DNA from: Desulfovermiculus halophilus DSM 18834
GTDB taxonomy: Bacteria; Desulfobacterota; Desulfovibrionia; Desulfovibrionales; Desulfothermaceae
DNA length: 64,000 bases
Direction: 5' to 3'
Assembly: GCF_000620765.1 (NCBI RefSeq)
Contig: NZ_JIAK01000009.1
Coordinates: forward strand, 1-64,000
The notes under the pieces are model-generated. The model was not told the origin of the DNA and searched no databases. It was given only the letters and a program-made list of their open reading frames with translations. Below are positions 35,139-44,218 of the stretch, piece by piece. How positions within the stretch are numbered: position 1 is the stretch's first letter; every line of letters starts with the position of its first letter. Position numbers and translations under genes: made by a program.

Positions 35139-36182
35139 ATGCACATAGTCCATGTCAACCTCGCCCGGGGATACAGGGGCGGAGAACGTCAAACCCAGAT
35201 TTTGATTCAGGGATTGTCGGCCGCTGGTGGGCACGAACAGACCCTGGTCTGCCGTCCGGACTCTCCCCTGCGTGACGAACTGGATGGTACCTCAGGGCTC
35301 CGCTTTTGCCCGGCAAGGCATATGCTAGGCGGTCACAGGCGGTTTGCCCCTGATTCCCTGGTTCACGCCCATGACGGAAAGGCGGCGCACTGGGCCTTTC
35401 TCCAACGGCTTACGCATCGAACGCCCTATATTATTACCCGCCGGGTGCCCAACCCCTTGAACACCGACCCATGGACCAAAAGCGTCTACGCCGGGGCAAA
35501 ACGCCTGGTAGCCATTTCCACGCCTATTCAAAAGTATCTGCAATCCTACCTTAGCCACCCCCCGCCTGTAGACCGCATTCCCAGCGCCTGGACTCCACGC
35601 ACAGCGGACAGGGAAGCGCCCGGCTCCTTGCGTCGGTCCTATGCTTCATATTTTATTATCGGCCATGTCGGGGCTTTGTCTGACCGGCATAAAGGGCAGC
35701 GCCATCTGATTGAGGCCGCCCGGAGGCTGGAGGTGAACTACCCGCAGATGCGGTTTCTGTTTCTGGGATCCGGCCCGGATCGAAAGATGTTGGAGGGGAT
35801 GGCGGAAGGACTGAACAATGTCGATTTCCTGGGTTTTCAAAATGACGTCGGCCTCTACCTGTCCATCATGGATCTCTTTGTCTTTCCCTCAAATTATGAA
35901 GGGCTGGGGTCCACTCTTTTGGATGCCATCGGCTGCGGGGTCCCGATAATCGCCTCGGCAGTAGGAGGGATTCCGGATATCATCCAGGACGGGGTCAACG
36001 GCGTGCTCATCCCACCGGGGAACCCTCAGGCCATCACCGAGGCCATCGTCCATCTGTATCACAGGCCCGGGCTGCGCCGAAGCTTGGCCCACCAGGCCGC
36101 GGCCCGGCTGGACGAATTCTCCCCCGCCCGCATGGTCCACAGCTATGAACATCTCTATCGCAGCCTAAACCCGCAGCTCTGA
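35139..36182 (+). CDS. family 4 glycosyltransferase
   Basis: This 347-residue GT-B enzyme starts MHIVHVNLARGYRGGERQT. It has the donor-domain blocks IIGHVGALSDRHKGQRHLI and FVFPSNYEGLGSTLLDAIGC. The central part is shorter than in most GT4 enzymes. It follows the GT9 gene by 21 nt and closes the plus-strand core operon, followed by a hairpin. Sugar and acceptor are unknown. Confidence 0.85.
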   Translation: MHIVHVNLARGYRGGERQTQILIQGLSAAGGHEQTLVCRPDSPLRDELDGTSGLRFCPARHMLGGHRRFAPDSLVHAHDGKAAHWAFLQRLTHRTPYIITRRVPNPLNTDPWTKSVYAGAKRLVAISTPIQKYLQSYLSHPPPVDRIPSAWTPRTADREAPGSLRRSYASYFIIGHVGALSDRHKGQRHLIEAARRLEVNYPQMRFLFLGSGPDRKMLEGMAEGLNNVDFLGFQNDVGLYLSIMDLFVFPSNYEGLGSTLLDAIGCGVPIIASAVGGIPDIIQDGVNGVLIPPGNPQAITEAIVHLYHRPGLRRSLAHQAAARLDEFSPARMVHSYEHLYRSLNPQL

Positions 36183-36188
36183 CAGACA

Positions 36189-36220
36189 AATCCCGGCCCG
36201 GGAGTTCCCGGACCGGGATT
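36189..36220 (+). terminator. hairpin closing the LPS operon
   Basis: AATCCCGG-C-CCGGGA, GT, then TCCCGG-A-CCGGGATT makes a 14-bp stem with one mismatch and a 2-base loop, 7 nt after the stop. There is no T-run, so termination strength is uncertain. Confidence 0.6.
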
Positions 36221-36328
36221 CGCAGCAGATTCTCAATTCCTGGTCAAAGGCTGTCAGGCAACGTTTCCGGCTGGCCCTGCCCGTGGGGCACACAGTCGGG
36301 CCAACTGCAGGCACTAATGACTGACTTG

Positions 36329-37252
36329 CTAGGCGGCAAAGGCCTTTTCAAAGTTGGGCACCACCTGCTTCTTGCGGCTCATGACCCCGTCCAACCAGGC
36401 CTTATCACCGGACGGGGATACGCCGAAGGCCTTCTCCACCACGGGCGGATTGTCCGAAACCAGGAGCATTTCAGACCCTTCCTTCATGATGTCCGTAAGC
36501 AAGAGAAAAACGGAATGGTAGCTGCCCTCGCCCTTGAGGCTGGAGATATCCTTGGCCAGATCGTCCTTCACACTGTCCAGAAGAGAGAGGTCCACAACTT
36601 CCAGCTGGCCGATGCCCACCTTGTTTCCGTTCATGTTGAAGTCTTTGAAATCGCGCATGACCAGCTCACGGACCGGGGTCCCCTCAATGGCCGACTTGAC
36701 TTTGAACATCTCAATGCCCAGGTTCTGCAGGTCGTCCAGGCCGGCCTTCTTGGCCAGGGCCTCGGCCGCTTTCTTGTCCGCATCAGTGCAGGTTGCGGAT
36801 TTAAAGATAACTGTGTCGCTCAATATGGCGCAGGTCATGATCCCGGCGATATTCTTCGGGATTTCCACCCCGTAAAAGTCGTACATGCTCTTTAGCACTG
36901 TGCAGGTGCATCCCACCGGCCAGGTCCAGACCTCGATCGGATTGGGAGTGCTCACATCCCCGACCTTGTGGTGATCGACAATGGCCATGAGTTCACCCTT
37001 GTTCAGATTGTCCAGGCTCTGGGACAAATCGGAATGGTCCACGAGCATGATCTGCTTGTCTGTTGCGTCGGTTAACAGCTCCGGTGCGTCGCACCCAAAC
37101 TTCTCCAGGACAAACCTGCTCTCCGGGTTGACCTCCCCCTGGACCGCCGGTTTGCACTCCACTCCCAGCTTGCTCTTCAAGTCAGCCAAGGCAATGGCTG
37201 CACACACTGAATCTGTATCCGGACTCTTGTGACCGACCACATAAACTGCCAT
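36329..37252 (-). CDS. ppaC: manganese-dependent inorganic pyrophosphatase
   Basis: This 307-residue family II pyrophosphatase of the DHH group hydrolyses PPi to phosphate. The metal-site motifs are GHKSPDTDSVCAAIA (about 7-21), MLVDHSDLSQS and AIVDHHKVGD. The C-terminal DHHA2 domain is present with SRKKQVVP near the end. AGGAGG precedes the ATG. Family II enzymes are common in sulfate reducers, which must remove PPi made during sulfate activation. It follows the PTS genes on the same strand. Confidence 0.95.
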   Translation of the reverse strand: MAVYVVGHKSPDTDSVCAAIALADLKSKLGVECKPAVQGEVNPESRFVLEKFGCDAPELLTDATDKQIMLVDHSDLSQSLDNLNKGELMAIVDHHKVGDVSTPNPIEVWTWPVGCTCTVLKSMYDFYGVEIPKNIAGIMTCAILSDTVIFKSATCTDADKKAAEALAKKAGLDDLQNLGIEMFKVKSAIEGTPVRELVMRDFKDFNMNGNKVGIGQLEVVDLSLLDSVKDDLAKDISSLKGEGSYHSVFLLLTDIMKEGSEMLLVSDNPPVVEKAFGVSPSGDKAWLDGVMSRKKQVVPNFEKAFAA

Positions 37253-37409
37253 GTCCTACCTCCTGAATCTTTTCGTGACCTACATGCATTTCCTGCCGAC
37301 CGCTCCTTGTGATAATTAGCACAAATAGAAGCGACTGCCAAGAGGCGTGGGGAGGTATTTTTTATCCGCCTGTTTTCTTGTGCTCTATTTTGTTCGGGAA
37401 AGCTCAAGA

Positions 37410-38107
37410 TCAGAGCAGGACACCGATGAGCAGGGTACAGACACAGATCCCGGCCACAAGGAGCTCATAGGCCCGGCGAATGCGCACCGAAAGCACGGCC
37501 CCGATAAGGGCCAGAGACCACAGATGCGGCCAGCTCAGGGGCCAGCCGGACACCAGGGAAGGATGCAGGATGAGAACACCAGATGTGAAACCGGTAACAA
37601 GCAGGGCCGCCCCCAAAAAGACACCGCTCTCCCAGGCCGCTTTGTGAGCCAGACCAGCCCAGATCATGCTGGTCGGAAAATCCCGGGGCTCAGCCCTTGC
37701 CGCCCAGGTTTCCAGCCGGGTATGGCTTTCGCTCTGACCCATCCGCAGCCGTTTTTCGATATGCATTCCCAGGCCGGCAGCGGGCAGGGCGCAGAGCAGA
37801 GGAATCACGACCTCAGCGGTCGTATTCAGGTCAAGAACAATGATCACTGAGCAGACCAGTGCGGTGCTGAAGATGCGTTGAGGGGGGATGAACGTACCGG
37901 CGGGGAAAAGATCCAGCCAGACCAGCTCAAAAAAGACTGCCGCTCCCAGGCATTGAGGCCACTGGCCGCTCACTGCGGCGGCTATGATTCCGATAGTCAG
38001 GGGACGGTCAAGAAAGCCTGTGTTCAGAGCTGTGCGAAACTGGGTGATGAGCCCAAAAAAAAACTGGCCGCGAGCAGAATCAGGAGGGTCTCCGATAGTG
38101 GGTGCAT
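37410..38107 (-). pseudogene. PTS mannose-family EIIC, frame broken at a run of nine T
   Basis: The ATG at 38107 starts MHPLSETLLILLAASFF, a good first membrane segment, but that frame stops after about 27 codons. Shifting by -1 at the run of nine T (complement of A at 38055-38063) continues as FFFGLITQFRTALNTGF and joins, without a stop, the long EIIC frame that contains TIGIIAAAVSGQW and FELVWLDLFPAGTFIPP. The joined protein would be about 233 residues with six or so membrane segments, close to the family size. It is either a pseudogene, a phase-variable or slippage-dependent gene, or a sequencing error in the homopolymer. Confidence 0.75.
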
Positions 38108-38143
38108 GACAATTATCTATCCCCCAGAGGTTACAAGATCAAG

Positions 38144-38626
38144 CTACCACAGGGCCTTCATATTGACCTGAGTATTGGGAAGACACCTGAAATCGAGATG
38201 CACTCCCTGCTCCTGCAGGTAGCGCAGACAATAAATGTCTTCCTGATCCAGGGCAATGTGATCGCATACCTGGCGCTTGCCCTGACTGAAATGAATATTG
38301 CCGACGTTGAGAAAAGTGAATTTCAGTCCGCTGAGGTACGCTCGTTTTGCGTCCCCGCAGGTAGAAAATAAAAGGAATATGTCCGCAGTTCCTTTGGCCG
38401 GTTCCAGATCAGCCACCTGATCTGCGGCGTCCAGGACCTGGGAAAACAGGATACGCACCCCGGTAGGCACAGCCAGGCGCAACAGCTCCTGCCGCAGTTC
38501 ATCTTCTGCCAGTTGATCATTGGCCACCAGCAAGGTCCTGGCATTGGAGTACGGGAGCCAGGTTTCAACAACCTGTCCATGGACCAGGCGGTTGTCTATT
38601 CGAACCCACAGCCTCTGCTTACTCAT
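38144..38626 (-). CDS. PTS mannose/sorbose-family EIIB
   Basis: This 160-residue cytoplasmic phosphocarrier starts MSKQRLWVRIDNRLVHGQVV; the His in RLVHGQV is the phosphorylation site of the sorbose-type IIB family. It carries phosphate from EIIA to sugar, or serves a regulatory role. It overlaps the EIIA gene by 8 nt. The broken EIIC gene follows after 36 nt, and no EIID gene is present, so sugar transport by this set is doubtful. Confidence 0.9.
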   Translation of the reverse strand: MSKQRLWVRIDNRLVHGQVVETWLPYSNARTLLVANDQLAEDELRQELLRLAVPTGVRILFSQVLDAADQVADLEPAKGTADIFLLFSTCGDAKRAYLSGLKFTFLNVGNIHFSQGKRQVCDHIALDQEDIYCLRYLQEQGVHLDFRCLPNTQVNMKALW

Positions 38627-39032
38627 TGGCTATTTTTCGCTTGAGTACTTCCCCTGCCACCAAGATACCCTGCCGGCCGGCAGACTTGGCCTCCAGGGCC
38701 AGATCCGGGAGGGAGGTCGTGCCCCGGAGGTTGAATATCTTCAGCAGCATGGGCAGGTTCGCTCCTGTGATGACCTCCAGCTTGCCTGAACCCAGAAGGG
38801 ATAACGAGACATTGCTCGGGGTCCCGCCGAACATATCGGTAAGGACCAGCACGCCGTCCCCGGAGTCCAGATCTTTCAACCCCTGCTTGATGTCTCCAAG
38901 GACGGTTTCCATATCGTGTCCGGCATCCAAGGACAGGGCCAGACACCCTTCTTGCTTGCCGACAATCCCTTCGGCAGTTTCCAGAAGTTTGTGACCAAAC
39001 CCCAAATGGGTAACAATAAGAATCCCGATCAT
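38619..39032 (-). CDS. PTS mannose-family EIIA
   Basis: This 137-residue protein starts MIGILIVTHLGFGHKLLE, with the active-site His in VTHLGFG. TDMFGGTPSN is the second conserved IIA(man) block. ATG at 39032 is used; a GTG two codons upstream is possible. It lies 18 nt after rapZ. In this conserved block the IIA protein is often thought to have a regulatory role together with PtsN and RapZ. Confidence 0.9.
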   Translation of the reverse strand: MIGILIVTHLGFGHKLLETAEGIVGKQEGCLALSLDAGHDMETVLGDIKQGLKDLDSGDGVLVLTDMFGGTPSNVSLSLLGSGKLEVITGANLPMLLKIFNLRGTTSLPDLALEAKSAGRQGILVAGEVLKRKIANE

Positions 39033-39050
39033 ATTCACCTGCCCTTGCCT

Positions 39051-39992
39051 TCACCCTAATTCAAGATGCCTGTGCTCCAGAGACGTCTGATACCCAAGCT
39101 CTTTCAGCCGCTTGAATACAGAACCGGCTACAGCCACTGACCTGTGCCGTCCACCGGTACATCCAAAGGTCAAGGTCAGACGGTAGCGGCCCTCCCGGGC
39201 ATAGAGCGGGAGGGTAAAGGTCAGAAAGTCCAGAAGCTTACTAAAGAACTCCGCTCCAGGCTCTCCGTTTAGGACATACGCAGAAACCTGCGCATCCTGC
39301 CCGGAAAGGTGCCGAAGCTGGTCCTCGAAATAGGGGTTGGGCAAAAATCTCAGATCAAACACAAGATCGGCTTCCTTGGGGACGCCGTACTTGTAGCCAA
39401 AAGATATGACGTGCAGCCTAAGGCCCTGCAGGGTATCGCTGAGAAACTCCCACTTCTCCTGCAGATGACGGCGCAGATCGTGGATGGAGAATGCGCTGGT
39501 ATCTATGATCAGTTCGGCATTCTGGCGGAGAGCGGACAGGATTTCCCGCTCCTTTGCCAGGGCTGTCTCCAGACCGCTGTGGATGGATTCCAGGGGATGC
39601 GGCCGGCGGGTGGTTGCGTATCTGCGCAGCAGGGTCTCCTGATCCGCTTCCAGGAAGACGACCTGGGGGTGCATATTGTGCTCACCCAGCCATTCAACGG
39701 TCTGCTGCCACTCCGTGACCAGGTCGGGCTGTCTGATGTCCATGCCCAGGGCGATTCCCCTGTATTGGCTCGGATTCTGAGCCCAGAACAGACTGACCAG
39801 CCGAGAGACCATGCTGGATGGCAGACCGTCGACGCTGAAGAAGCCGAGATCTTCAAATACATTCAGGGCGGTGCTTTTCCCGGCTCCGGAGAGCCCAGTC
39901 AAAATAACCACGGGAAACTGATTTCCTCCGGACAGGTCCTGGAGTGCACTTGCACCCTGTGTGGGATCCATGGTCTGCCAGCTCCAGTTCAT
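39051..39992 (-). CDS. rapZ: RNase adapter / nucleotide-binding protein RapZ
   Basis: RapZ binds GTP/ATP and, in enterobacteria, small RNAs controlling glucosamine-6-phosphate synthase. The 313-residue protein has Walker A LTGLSGAGKSTAL, the switch-like DLRFLPNPYF, and the C-terminal GCTGGRHRSVAVA. There are about 25 residues before the P-loop strand. The start is directly adjacent to the ptsN stop. Length and order are typical of the YvcJ/RapZ family. Confidence 0.95.
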   Translation of the reverse strand: MNWSWQTMDPTQGASALQDLSGGNQFPVVILTGLSGAGKSTALNVFEDLGFFSVDGLPSSMVSRLVSLFWAQNPSQYRGIALGMDIRQPDLVTEWQQTVEWLGEHNMHPQVVFLEADQETLLRRYATTRRPHPLESIHSGLETALAKEREILSALRQNAELIIDTSAFSIHDLRRHLQEKWEFLSDTLQGLRLHVISFGYKYGVPKEADLVFDLRFLPNPYFEDQLRHLSGQDAQVSAYVLNGEPGAEFFSKLLDFLTFTLPLYAREGRYRLTLTFGCTGGRHRSVAVAGSVFKRLKELGYQTSLEHRHLELG

Positions 39993-40442
39993 CTAGACCG
40001 ACTGCAAAAGCGTCCACAATCCTTTTTGGCCTTCTGCGTGCAGGAAGGACTCGCGAAAATCGGGATCCTTGAGCAGGCGGGATATTTGAGCCAGGATGCG
40101 CAAATGCATCCCAGCCACATGCTCAGGTGCCAGGACAAGAAAAAAGATATAACACGGTTTGGTATCCAAGGACTTAAAGTCGACCCCCTTCAGGCTGCGG
40201 CCGACAATGACCACGATATCCTTGAGGTCGTCCATCTTTCCGTGAGGGATGGCCACACCGTCCCCTATGCCGGTGCTGCCCAGCTCCTCCCGCTGCATGA
40301 GAATGGTGTGCGCCTTGTTCTTGTCCTGATCCGGCCACTTGGTCTGAAACGAATCCAGCAGTTCGCCCAGGACCTCATTCTTGGTGGTGCTTTTCAGCTC
40401 GGGAACGATGAGGTCCTGGGCCAGATAGTCGGAGAGCTTCAT
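39993..40442 (-). CDS. ptsN: nitrogen-PTS EIIA (PtsN)
   Basis: This 149-residue protein of the PTS IIA(fru/Ntr) type has the phosphorylated His in GIGDGVAIPHGKMDDL. It is a regulatory phosphocarrier linked with nitrogen and potassium control. It starts 2 nt after the hpf stop and abuts rapZ. The position next to rpoN, hpf and rapZ is conserved in many proteobacteria. Confidence 0.95.
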   Translation of the reverse strand: MKLSDYLAQDLIVPELKSTTKNEVLGELLDSFQTKWPDQDKNKAHTILMQREELGSTGIGDGVAIPHGKMDDLKDIVVIVGRSLKGVDFKSLDTKPCYIFFLVLAPEHVAGMHLRILAQISRLLKDPDFRESFLHAEGQKGLWTLLQSV

Positions 40443-40444
40443 GG

Positions 40445-40999
40445 TTACATCCTGGGATCTATGAGTCCAAAGTCTCCATTTTTCATCCGATACAGGACAT
40501 TGACCCTGTTGCTGTCGGCATTGAAAAATACCAGAAAGCCCTCGTCCGACTTTTGCAGGCGGATCGCCGCTTCCTCGACATCCATGGGCTTTGGCTCATA
40601 CATCTCTGTGGGCACAACATGAGGCTGATCCTCATCCCCTGTTTGCTCGGAAAAAGGAACAGCATCCGGGCCCGGAGCTGATGAAGCCCTGTTCCCCTTC
40701 CCCCTGCGGCGGTCCTTTTCCTTGTCCCGCAGCTTGCGCAACTGGGCTTCGACCTTGTCCACGACCATGTCAATGGTCGAGTACATGTCGTCGGTTTCTT
40801 CCTGGGCCGAAATCTTGTTCTCATCGGCAGTCACAATTACTTCCGCGATCTGTCGGAACTTTTCGACCTGCAGATTTATCTGCACCTGAGCAGTGTCCGG
40901 ATTGCGAAGATATTTGTCCAGCTTTTCAAAACGGGTCTGAGCGTATTGCTTCAGATGGTTTGAGGCCTCAAAATTCTTAAAGTTGAAAACTACTTCCAT
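40445..40999 (-). CDS. hpf: ribosome hibernation-promoting factor, long form
   Basis: This 184-residue protein starts MEVVFNFKNFEASNHLKQYA, the S30AE domain that sits in the decoding site. An acidic/Pro linker (about 110-130) leads to a C-terminal dimerisation domain with MDVEEAAIRLQKSDEGFLVF and NVLYRMKNGDFGLI. Long HPF joins two 70S ribosomes into an inactive 100S dimer in resting cells. AGGAGG precedes the ATG. It follows rpoN after a 321-bp gap. Confidence 0.93.
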   Translation of the reverse strand: MEVVFNFKNFEASNHLKQYAQTRFEKLDKYLRNPDTAQVQINLQVEKFRQIAEVIVTADENKISAQEETDDMYSTIDMVVDKVEAQLRKLRDKEKDRRRGKGNRASSAPGPDAVPFSEQTGDEDQPHVVPTEMYEPKPMDVEEAAIRLQKSDEGFLVFFNADSNRVNVLYRMKNGDFGLIDPRM

Positions 41000-41154
41000 G
41001 CATGCCTCCTGACATAGGGATCACCTGTCTTTCCGATCATCATTTGCATCCAATGCAGACAATTCCGCGATCCATATTTCGATAGCGCTCACTCTCATCC
41101 GGTGCCGGACTTCCAGCTCCTTGGACCACGCCCTTAGCTCATCTTGTATTTGTT

Positions 41155-41294
41155 CAGGGGGCCTTGTCCAGCGAAACGCGGAAGGCCTCCTGATCCCGGC
41201 TGCTTGATTATTTGAGGTAGCAGTCCCAATACACGGCTCATCACCAGCTGTGGATTACATGGTTGATCACCGCTTTGCTGGACAAGGCCCCCTG
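41155..41294. repeat. 18-bp inverted repeats framing 104 bp, between rpoN and hpf
   Basis: CAGGGGGCCTTGTCCAGC (41155-41172) is exactly reverse-complemented at 41277-41294. The bracketed DNA has no gene. It could be a small mobile unit or an RNA structure at the rpoN 3' end. The gap 41000-41320 otherwise shows no gene and must hold any hpf promoter. Confidence 0.7.
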
Positions 41295-41320
41295 ACCTTT
41301 GGAAAGGGGGTTCTCAACGA

Positions 41321-42757
41321 TTACCTCACCTTCCTCTTGCGCTTGGTTGAGGATGGTATCCCAAGTGATTCTCTGTACTTGGCAACAGTCCGTCTGGCAA
41401 TATTCACCTGCAGCTCTTTGTTCAGGCATTCCACCAGCTGCTTATCACTCCAGGGCTTTTTCTGATCCTCATGGGATATCAGGTTTTTAATGGCCGCTTT
41501 GACGCTTTCCGAAGCCACCTGCTCCCCGCTGCTGGTTCCGAGCCCGCTGTTGAAGAAGTATTTGAGCTCAAAAATCCCGAAAGGAGTTGCCACATATTTG
41601 TTGGTTGTTATCCGGCTGACTGTTGATTCGTGAACCTCTATCTCGTCGGCCACGTCCTTGAGCACCAGAGGCTTGAGCTGACTGACTCCGTGGATGAAGA
41701 ACTCGCGCTGGAACCGGACAATGGACTCCAAGACCTTGTACAAAGTGCGCTGCCGCTGCTGGATGCTCTTTAAGAGCCACAGGCCCTGCCGCATCTGGTC
41801 CTGCAGATATTGCTTCCCCTGATGGCTGTCTTTGGATTCCAAAAGCGGGGCGTAGTAGGGGCTTATCTGCAGATCGGGAAATCCTTCGTCATTTAAGACA
41901 ATGACGAACTCGTCCCCATAGGCGTAGACATAGGCATCCGGACTTATGTAAAAGGTCTCTCCGCCTCCGAAGCTGCTGCCAGGCCTGGGATCCAGGCTTT
42001 GGATGATCCGCACGTAGGCTTCAATATCCTCCCGAGCGACATGAAACTTCTTGGCCAGGGCCTGCAGATTTCCGGACTCTATATCCTCGAGGTGATCCTG
42101 GATCAAGGAACTCAGGATGGGGTCGTCCTTGCCCAGAAAGTCGACCTGGACCTGAAGGCATTCGGCAAGGGAGGAGCTGGCCACGCCGACAGGGTCAAAG
42201 CGCTGAACGATAGGGAGCACATCTGCAACTTCTTCCGGAGAGGCCTGACACATGAACCCAATGTCCTCTGTGCTGGAATGCAGATATCCATGGGAGTCCA
42301 GACTGCCGACAATAACTTCGCCGATTTCCTTTTGCCGGTCGCTAAGATTGGACAGATGCAGCTGCCACAAGAGATGGCTTTCCAGGGTGGGCTTGGCCGC
42401 GTGCATGGTTTCAAAGGACGCCATCTCCTCCGGCAGCTCCCGCTCCGAGGCCTGTCGAGAGGTGCTGGAAAAGTTTCCCAGGTAATCGTCCCATTCTGCA
42501 CTCCGCAGCAGGGACTGCTCTTGAACATCGAACTCCCTCACCTTCTCGCTTTGGCTCTCTGAGGATTGCTGCTGCTCTGCATCAGGATCTGTTTCCGGAC
42601 CCCTCTCTTCCAAGACCGGATTTTCCAGCAGGGCCTGCTGGACAGTCTCCACAAGCTCCAGCCGGGAAAGCTGCAGGAGTTTTATGGCCTGCTGCAGCTG
42701 GGGGGTCATGATCAGCTGCTGGGCCAACTTAAGATTTTGCCGGAGTTGAAGACTCAT
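41321..42757 (-). CDS. rpoN: RNA polymerase sigma-54 factor
   Basis: This 478-residue factor starts MSLQLRQNLKLAQQL, the Gln-rich region I that senses activators, followed by an acidic region II (ENPVLEERG onward). Region III carries the core-binding and -12 contacts. The C-terminal RpoN box is ARRTVAKYRE, which reads the -24 GG. ATG at 42757 is used. A consensus sigma-54 promoter is visible before glnK in this window, so the factor has a local target. Confidence 0.95.
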   Translation of the reverse strand: MSLQLRQNLKLAQQLIMTPQLQQAIKLLQLSRLELVETVQQALLENPVLEERGPETDPDAEQQQSSESQSEKVREFDVQEQSLLRSAEWDDYLGNFSSTSRQASERELPEEMASFETMHAAKPTLESHLLWQLHLSNLSDRQKEIGEVIVGSLDSHGYLHSSTEDIGFMCQASPEEVADVLPIVQRFDPVGVASSSLAECLQVQVDFLGKDDPILSSLIQDHLEDIESGNLQALAKKFHVAREDIEAYVRIIQSLDPRPGSSFGGGETFYISPDAYVYAYGDEFVIVLNDEGFPDLQISPYYAPLLESKDSHQGKQYLQDQMRQGLWLLKSIQQRQRTLYKVLESIVRFQREFFIHGVSQLKPLVLKDVADEIEVHESTVSRITTNKYVATPFGIFELKYFFNSGLGTSSGEQVASESVKAAIKNLISHEDQKKPWSDKQLVECLNKELQVNIARRTVAKYRESLGIPSSTKRKRKVR

Positions 42758-42923
42758 AATCACTTCATCGCAAAGATATACAAGGACACCACACCAGGAA
42801 ACAGCCTATCTATCCCTACTTTCCTTTCTGCATCGAATTTGCCACAAAAGCCTGGGGTTTGCAAACTCGGGTCCGTGTCCGGTGACCTGAAGCAAAATGC
42901 ATGCAGCCAGCCCAATCGGGAGT

Positions 42924-43646
42924 TCATAGAGAGAACTTCTCCCCCAAATAGACGTTGCGAGCCCTCGGGTCGGCAACGATCTCGCTCGGAGCGCCTTCTA
43001 GGATGATCTCCCCATCGTAGACCAGGGAGACCCTGTCGCATATGGTCATGGTCTCCCGGACATTGTGATCGGATATCAGCACCCCGATCCCCTTTTCCCG
43101 GAGAGAGACGATGATTTGCTGAATATCGTCCACAGCCAGGGGATCGATACCGGCAAAGGGCTCATCCAGGAGAATAAAGTCCGGATCCCGGATCAGGGCC
43201 CGGGCAATCTCCAGACGCCTTCGCTCCCCCCCGGACAAATGGGTCGCCTTTTGTTCCTTCAGCTTTTCGATGCCCAGCTCCTGGAGCAAAGACGCAAGCT
43301 TCTCGTTTTGATCCCTGCGGGAGAGATCGGTAAACTCCAGGATGATCCGCAGGTTTTCCTGCACAGTCAGCCTGGTGAAGACCGAGCTCTCCTGCGGAAG
43401 ATAGCTCAGCCCAAACCTGGCCCTCTTGTGCAGAGGCCAGGCCGTGATCTCGGTCTGATCCACGAATATGCGTCCGGCATTGGGCCGGATAATGCCCACC
43501 AGCATGTAGAAGGTGGTTGTCTTGCCCGCTCCGTTGGGGCCCAAAAGACCGACCACTTCGCCCTGATCCAGAGCGACATCCACTCCCTTGACCACCAAAC
43601 GCTTGCCGTAGATCTTGCGCAGTCCCCGGGCCGTCATTGTGGCCAT
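42924..43646 (-). CDS. lptB: LPS export ABC transporter ATP-binding protein
   Basis: LptB powers LPS extraction from the inner membrane with LptF/LptG. The 240-residue ATPase has Walker A LLGPNGAGKTTT, signature LSGGERRRLEIARAL, Walker B FILLDEPFAGIDP and the H-loop His in VLISDHNVRET. The start overlaps the lptA stop (TAATG). LptF and LptG genes are not in the window. Confidence 0.96.
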   Translation of the reverse strand: MATMTARGLRKIYGKRLVVKGVDVALDQGEVVGLLGPNGAGKTTTFYMLVGIIRPNAGRIFVDQTEITAWPLHKRARFGLSYLPQESSVFTRLTVQENLRIILEFTDLSRRDQNEKLASLLQELGIEKLKEQKATHLSGGERRRLEIARALIRDPDFILLDEPFAGIDPLAVDDIQQIIVSLREKGIGVLISDHNVRETMTICDRVSLVYDGEIILEGAPSEIVADPRARNVYLGEKFSL

Positions 43647-44218
43647 TATTCCGAGTCCTCTTCCTCATCCGGGTAGAACACAGCCTTGACCCGGCTTCCT
43701 TCCTTGCTTTCGATGACGCTGCGGTCTTCATCCAGCCAGAAGGTGACCTTGTGTCCCTGGACCGTATTCTGCTGTTCCTGGAGGACGACGTTATGCAGCA
43801 AAACGATCCTGGATTCCTGGACATAAAACTCTGCCCGATCGCTGGTGGCCGTCCTTTGCTCCATTTTCAGCCGGACATTGTCCTGGGCCACGATCCTGCG
43901 CACCCGGCCGGAAGTGGCCAGTCCCATCTCCTGGCTTGATTCTTGCTGTGCATCATTTTCCTCTGAATGCAGAGTCACAATCATCCTGTCGCACCACAGC
44001 TCAAAATCGGGCCGCTGTACATACACATCTCCCTCAAACTCCAGTCGATTCTCATCCTGGCCATAGGTCACCCTGTCCGCTTCTATATTCATCGGCTTGC
44101 TCTCAGTGAGGCCCGCCGACTGGGCTGCCGCACTGCTGACCAGGGCGGCAGTGCAAATCACGACCAGCACACATATATGCAAGCAGAGAACGCGATCCCT
44201 ATTTCCTTCCTGTCTCAT
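43646..44218 (-). CDS. lptA: periplasmic LPS transport protein LptA
   Basis: This 190-residue protein has an N-terminal signal (VLCLHICVLVVICTAALVSS, cleaved near SSAAAQSA). An OstA-type beta-jellyroll follows, with MNIEADRVTYGQDENRLEF and FELWCDRMIV. LptA forms the bridge that carries LPS from LptC to LptD. ATG at 44218 overlaps the lptC end by 20 nt. The family is well supported by order and size. Confidence 0.9.
   Translation of the reverse strand: MRQEGNRDRVLCLHICVLVVICTAALVSSAAAQSAGLTESKPMNIEADRVTYGQDENRLEFEGDVYVQRPDFELWCDRMIVTLHSEENDAQQESSQEMGLATSGRVRRIVAQDNVRLKMEQRTATSDRAEFYVQESRIVLLHNVVLQEQQNTVQGHKVTFWLDEDRSVIESKEGSRVKAVFYPDEEEDSE

Noticed and set aside
39309-40622. 437-codon plus-strand frame opposite rapZ, ptsN and hpf
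   Set aside because: It spans three real genes on the other strand and matches no family.
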